Shown here: positions 4,159-6,259 of the stretch, one piece after another
Layout: each line of letters begins with the position of its first letter
How positions within the stretch are numbered: the stretch's first letter is position 1
Source: Gammaproteobacteria bacterium
GTDB lineage: Bacteria; Pseudomonadota; Gammaproteobacteria; Pseudomonadales; Azotimanducaceae
Assembly (NCBI GenBank): GCA_002719135.1
Contig: PBGU01000042.1
Span: 6,027-12,285 of the forward strand
Direction: 5' to 3'
DNA: 6,259 nt
Program-made: the position numbers and the translations under genes
The notes under the pieces: generated by a model
What the model was told of the DNA's origin: nothing
What the model saw: only the letters and a program-made list of their open reading frames with translations
Database searches by the model: none

Positions 4159-6259
4159 TTGCGCATGTATCGCCCATTATTCCTAGTGTTTACGGCCGCC
4201 ATATGGGTGACGGCCGGAGCGTCTGCGGCCGAGAATCCTCCCGATTATCTTTCAGATGAATTGCGGTCGCGCGTGGAGACGTTAAAGGTCAATGCATCCA
4301 ACACACCGACGGATCTCTTCAACATCAAACCACGTCTCCGAACGCTTTGGGATTGGTTGAATGCATATGCTCTCTCCGGTGGATATGTACCCGTCAACGC
4401 CACACAGTCGATTTCGCAAATGTCCGCATACCCGTTAACCGCCACAAATAATCGCTTTGCCCAGTTCGATCGCATGATTCGCGAGTTCACTCTCCGAGAT
4501 GAAAACCCCAGCGCATTCGGGACCCTTGTTGCAAATCTGGGACCGTTCGAGGCACGGTCTTTTGTCACCATCGAACAATCGTTTACGGTTGGCACCAAAG
4601 CAATTGAGGCGGGTGGTGGTTTCCTCATCGGACGCCACTTCATGCCCAATTACGGGAAGTTACAAGCGACCGACCCGACGGCTGCAAATTACATCAGCAT
4701 CCGCTCGTCGAACCCCCGTGTCGAATTCACCCACGGCACCTTCCCGCTTTCAGGCATGCACGGCGGTTTCAGAAATGCCCGTCAAACGCTCGTTTTTCGT
4801 ATCGCCTCAGGTCGTCTAAGTTCTGGCGATATCGTCACGCTGACCTACGGCGACAAGTCCGGAGGTAGCACCGGTTTCCTTATGTCCGATGTCTCTAGCG
4901 ACCGAATGCCGCTGCCCGTGTATCTCGATTTCGATGGCAGCGAGAATTTTATGTCGCTGCCGATTCAGCCAATCATCGTCGCCGGGACGAGCGTCGCGGG
5001 CGTGCACGCTTTCGCCCCCTCCGTCGTCGCTATCGACGAACCCTTTAGTATCTCGGTGCGTGCCGAAGACGGTTTCTATAACCGGGCAACAGGTCCGTTA
5101 CCTTCGTGGCAGGTGTCATTGAATGGCAACCTTCTTTCCGAGATTCCGGCGTCGTCCGAAGCCATTCACGTGATCCACGACGTTCGACTCGATGCGGCCG
5201 GAGTCTACCGTATCAGTGTGCGATCGGCCGACGGCTCCATCACCGGTAGCGGAAACCCGATCTTGGTCGAACGTGAACCTAAACGCCGTATTTATTGGGG
5301 CGATACGCACGGTCACTCGGGCTTCGCCGAAGGAGTGGGCACGCCCGAACGCTTCATGACATGGGCGCGTGACGACGCAAGACTTGATTACGTCACCCAC
5401 TCCGAACACGACATCTGGCTCGATGATTTCGAGTGGGAAGTGTTACGTGACAATGTCGAGACGTATTCGGTCGATAACGAATTTATCGCTTTTCTCGGTT
5501 ACGAGTGGACCATCAGGAACACTCAGGGGGGCCATCACAACGTTCTGTTTCGAAACACCCAAGGAAGACGCCGGGTTCCCGCGCAAACCCACGGGACGCT
5601 ATCAAAACTGTACCAAGGCCTCCGTACTCAGCACGATCCCGCCGACGTTGTGGTCATTCCCCATGCCCATCAAGCGGGCGATTACCGGCTCAACGATCCT
5701 CTTTTGGAGCCTCTGATCGAGGTTATGTCGCAACACGGAACATTCGAATGGTTCGGCCGTATGTACCTCAAGCAGGGGCACCAAGTCGGATTTACCGCCG
5801 CAAGCGATAACCACCTAAGTCAGCCGGGCTATACCGCGCCAAAAGGGGGTGGGCTTTCGCAGCGCGGTGGCTTAGGGGCACTCCGTGCCGCGCGAAAATC
5901 AAGGGATAACCTATTCGATGCGATGAAAGACCTGGCATCTTATGCCACCACCGGTGATCGCATTATCCTGGATTTCACCCTGAACGGAGTCGAGATGGGT
6001 CAGAGAGCGCGCTTTTCCAAAGAACGAAAACTCCGCGGGCGGATCGTCGGAACGGCGCCCATCGACACCGTTACTGTTTTTCGAAACGACGAGGCCATTT
6101 GGAAACAGGACTATCTGCAAGACGACGCAAAGAGAGTGTCATCGTCCGGGACATTTCACGTCACCTTTCAGTCCGATTCAGAGCCCACGAACCGCGGCGA
6201 CAATCCCCGCGGCTGGCGACTTTGGCAAGGAACCTTACGCCTGACCGGTGCCACCCTGA
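4159..6259 (+). CDS. Exported DUF3604 protein with PHP-like metal-binding motifs, C terminus beyond window
   Basis: About 700 residues are visible and the frame is still open at the right edge. Counting from ATG 4165, residues 1-21 form a signal peptide (MYRPLFLV..TAGASA) with a likely cut at ASA-AEN, so the protein is exported to the periplasm or beyond. Residues 22-370 are a beta-rich region without recognisable catalytic motifs. From about 373 the DUF3604 core follows: YWGDTHGHSG (377-386), YVTHSEHD (409-416), LGYEWT (444-449), GGHHNV (455-460), VIPHAH (497-502), a segment with EVMSQHG (519-525), TAASDNH (544-550) and YATTGDRI (593-600). The HxH, HSEHD, PHxH and SDNH clusters resemble the metal-binding pattern of PHP-type phosphoesterases and amidohydrolase-like barrels. 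A metal-dependent hydrolase is therefore likely, but no reaction is established for the family as far as I know. The gene is divergent from the diiron operon and may be co-regulated with it. Confidence 0.88.
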   Translation, partial: MRMYRPLFLVFTAAIWVTAGASAAENPPDYLSDELRSRVETLKVNASNTPTDLFNIKPRLRTLWDWLNAYALSGGYVPVNATQSISQMSAYPLTATNNRFAQFDRMIREFTLRDENPSAFGTLVANLGPFEARSFVTIEQSFTVGTKAIEAGGGFLIGRHFMPNYGKLQATDPTAANYISIRSSNPRVEFTHGTFPLSGMHGGFRNARQTLVFRIASGRLSSGDIVTLTYGDKSGGSTGFLMSDVSSDRMPLPVYLDFDGSENFMSLPIQPIIVAGTSVAGVHAFAPSVVAIDEPFSISVRAEDGFYNRATGPLPSWQVSLNGNLLSEIPASSEAIHVIHDVRLDAAGVYRISVRSADGSITGSGNPILVEREPKRRIYWGDTHGHSGFAEGVGTPERFMTWARDDARLDYVTHSEHDIWLDDFEWEVLRDNVETYSVDNEFIAFLGYEWTIRNTQGGHHNVLFRNTQGRRRVPAQTHGTLSKLYQGLRTQHDPADVVVIPHAHQAGDYRLNDPLLEPLIEVMSQHGTFEWFGRMYLKQGHQVGFTAASDNHLSQPGYTAPKGGGLSQRGGLGALRAARKSRDNLFDAMKDLASYATTGDRIILDFTLNGVEMGQRARFSKERKLRGRIVGTAPIDTVTVFRNDEAIWKQDYLQDDAKRVSSSGTFHVTFQSDSEPTNRGDNPRGWRLWQGTLRLTGATL

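Noticed and set aside
4245..4649. Open frame of 134 codons on the minus strand
   Set aside because: It lies fully inside the plus-strand DUF3604 gene, shows no family motif, and has the Arg/Ser-rich composition of an antisense shadow.
5369..5716. Overlapping plus-strand frames of about 100-115 codons
   Set aside because: They are in the wrong frame inside the DUF3604 core, where the metal-binding motifs fix the true frame.
6257..6259. TGA at the window end as the stop of the DUF3604 gene
   Set aside because: It is out of frame: the last full codon is CTG at 6256-6258, so the gene continues beyond the window.

Overview
The window looks like a chromosomal segment of a Gram-negative bacterium, most likely a proteobacterium and perhaps a marine gammaproteobacterium. 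The grounds are moderate GC, tight gene packing, an exported protein with a classical signal peptide, and family types common in such genomes. The taxonomic guess is inference from style only. I see no tRNA, rRNA, CRISPR array, transposase or phage gene.

Layout: two divergent units share a promoter region at about 4028-4158. The minus-strand unit reads leftward. It starts with a ferritin-like protein that keeps a full set of carboxylate/histidine diiron ligands (2954-4027). Next is a clear paralogue that has lost five of the six ligands (1788-2888), then two small proteins that resemble each other and may have an SCP2-like fold (1348-1785 and 949-1338), then an FmdB-type zinc-ribbon protein (624-911). 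After a 99-base gap comes the start of a sodium:solute symporter (1-524, cut by the window edge). Spacings in the core are 65, 2, 9 and 37 bases, so these five genes are very probably one operon. The plus-strand unit (4159 to the window end, cut) encodes a secreted DUF3604 protein with PHP-like His/Asp metal-binding motifs.

Proposed working model (inference): the catalytic diiron protein and its ligand-less paralogue form a heteromeric oxygenase core. This would parallel PaaA/PaaC of phenylacetyl-CoA epoxidase, or the alpha/beta subunits of bacterial multicomponent monooxygenases. The two small proteins and the zinc ribbon would be accessory components, the symporter would import a substrate or related compound, and the exported DUF3604 protein would act on a precursor outside the cytoplasm. 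No ferredoxin or flavin reductase lies in the window, so the electron donor would have to be encoded elsewhere. The ligand-loss pattern in the paralogue is read directly from the sequence and is the strongest unusual observation. The substrate is unknown.
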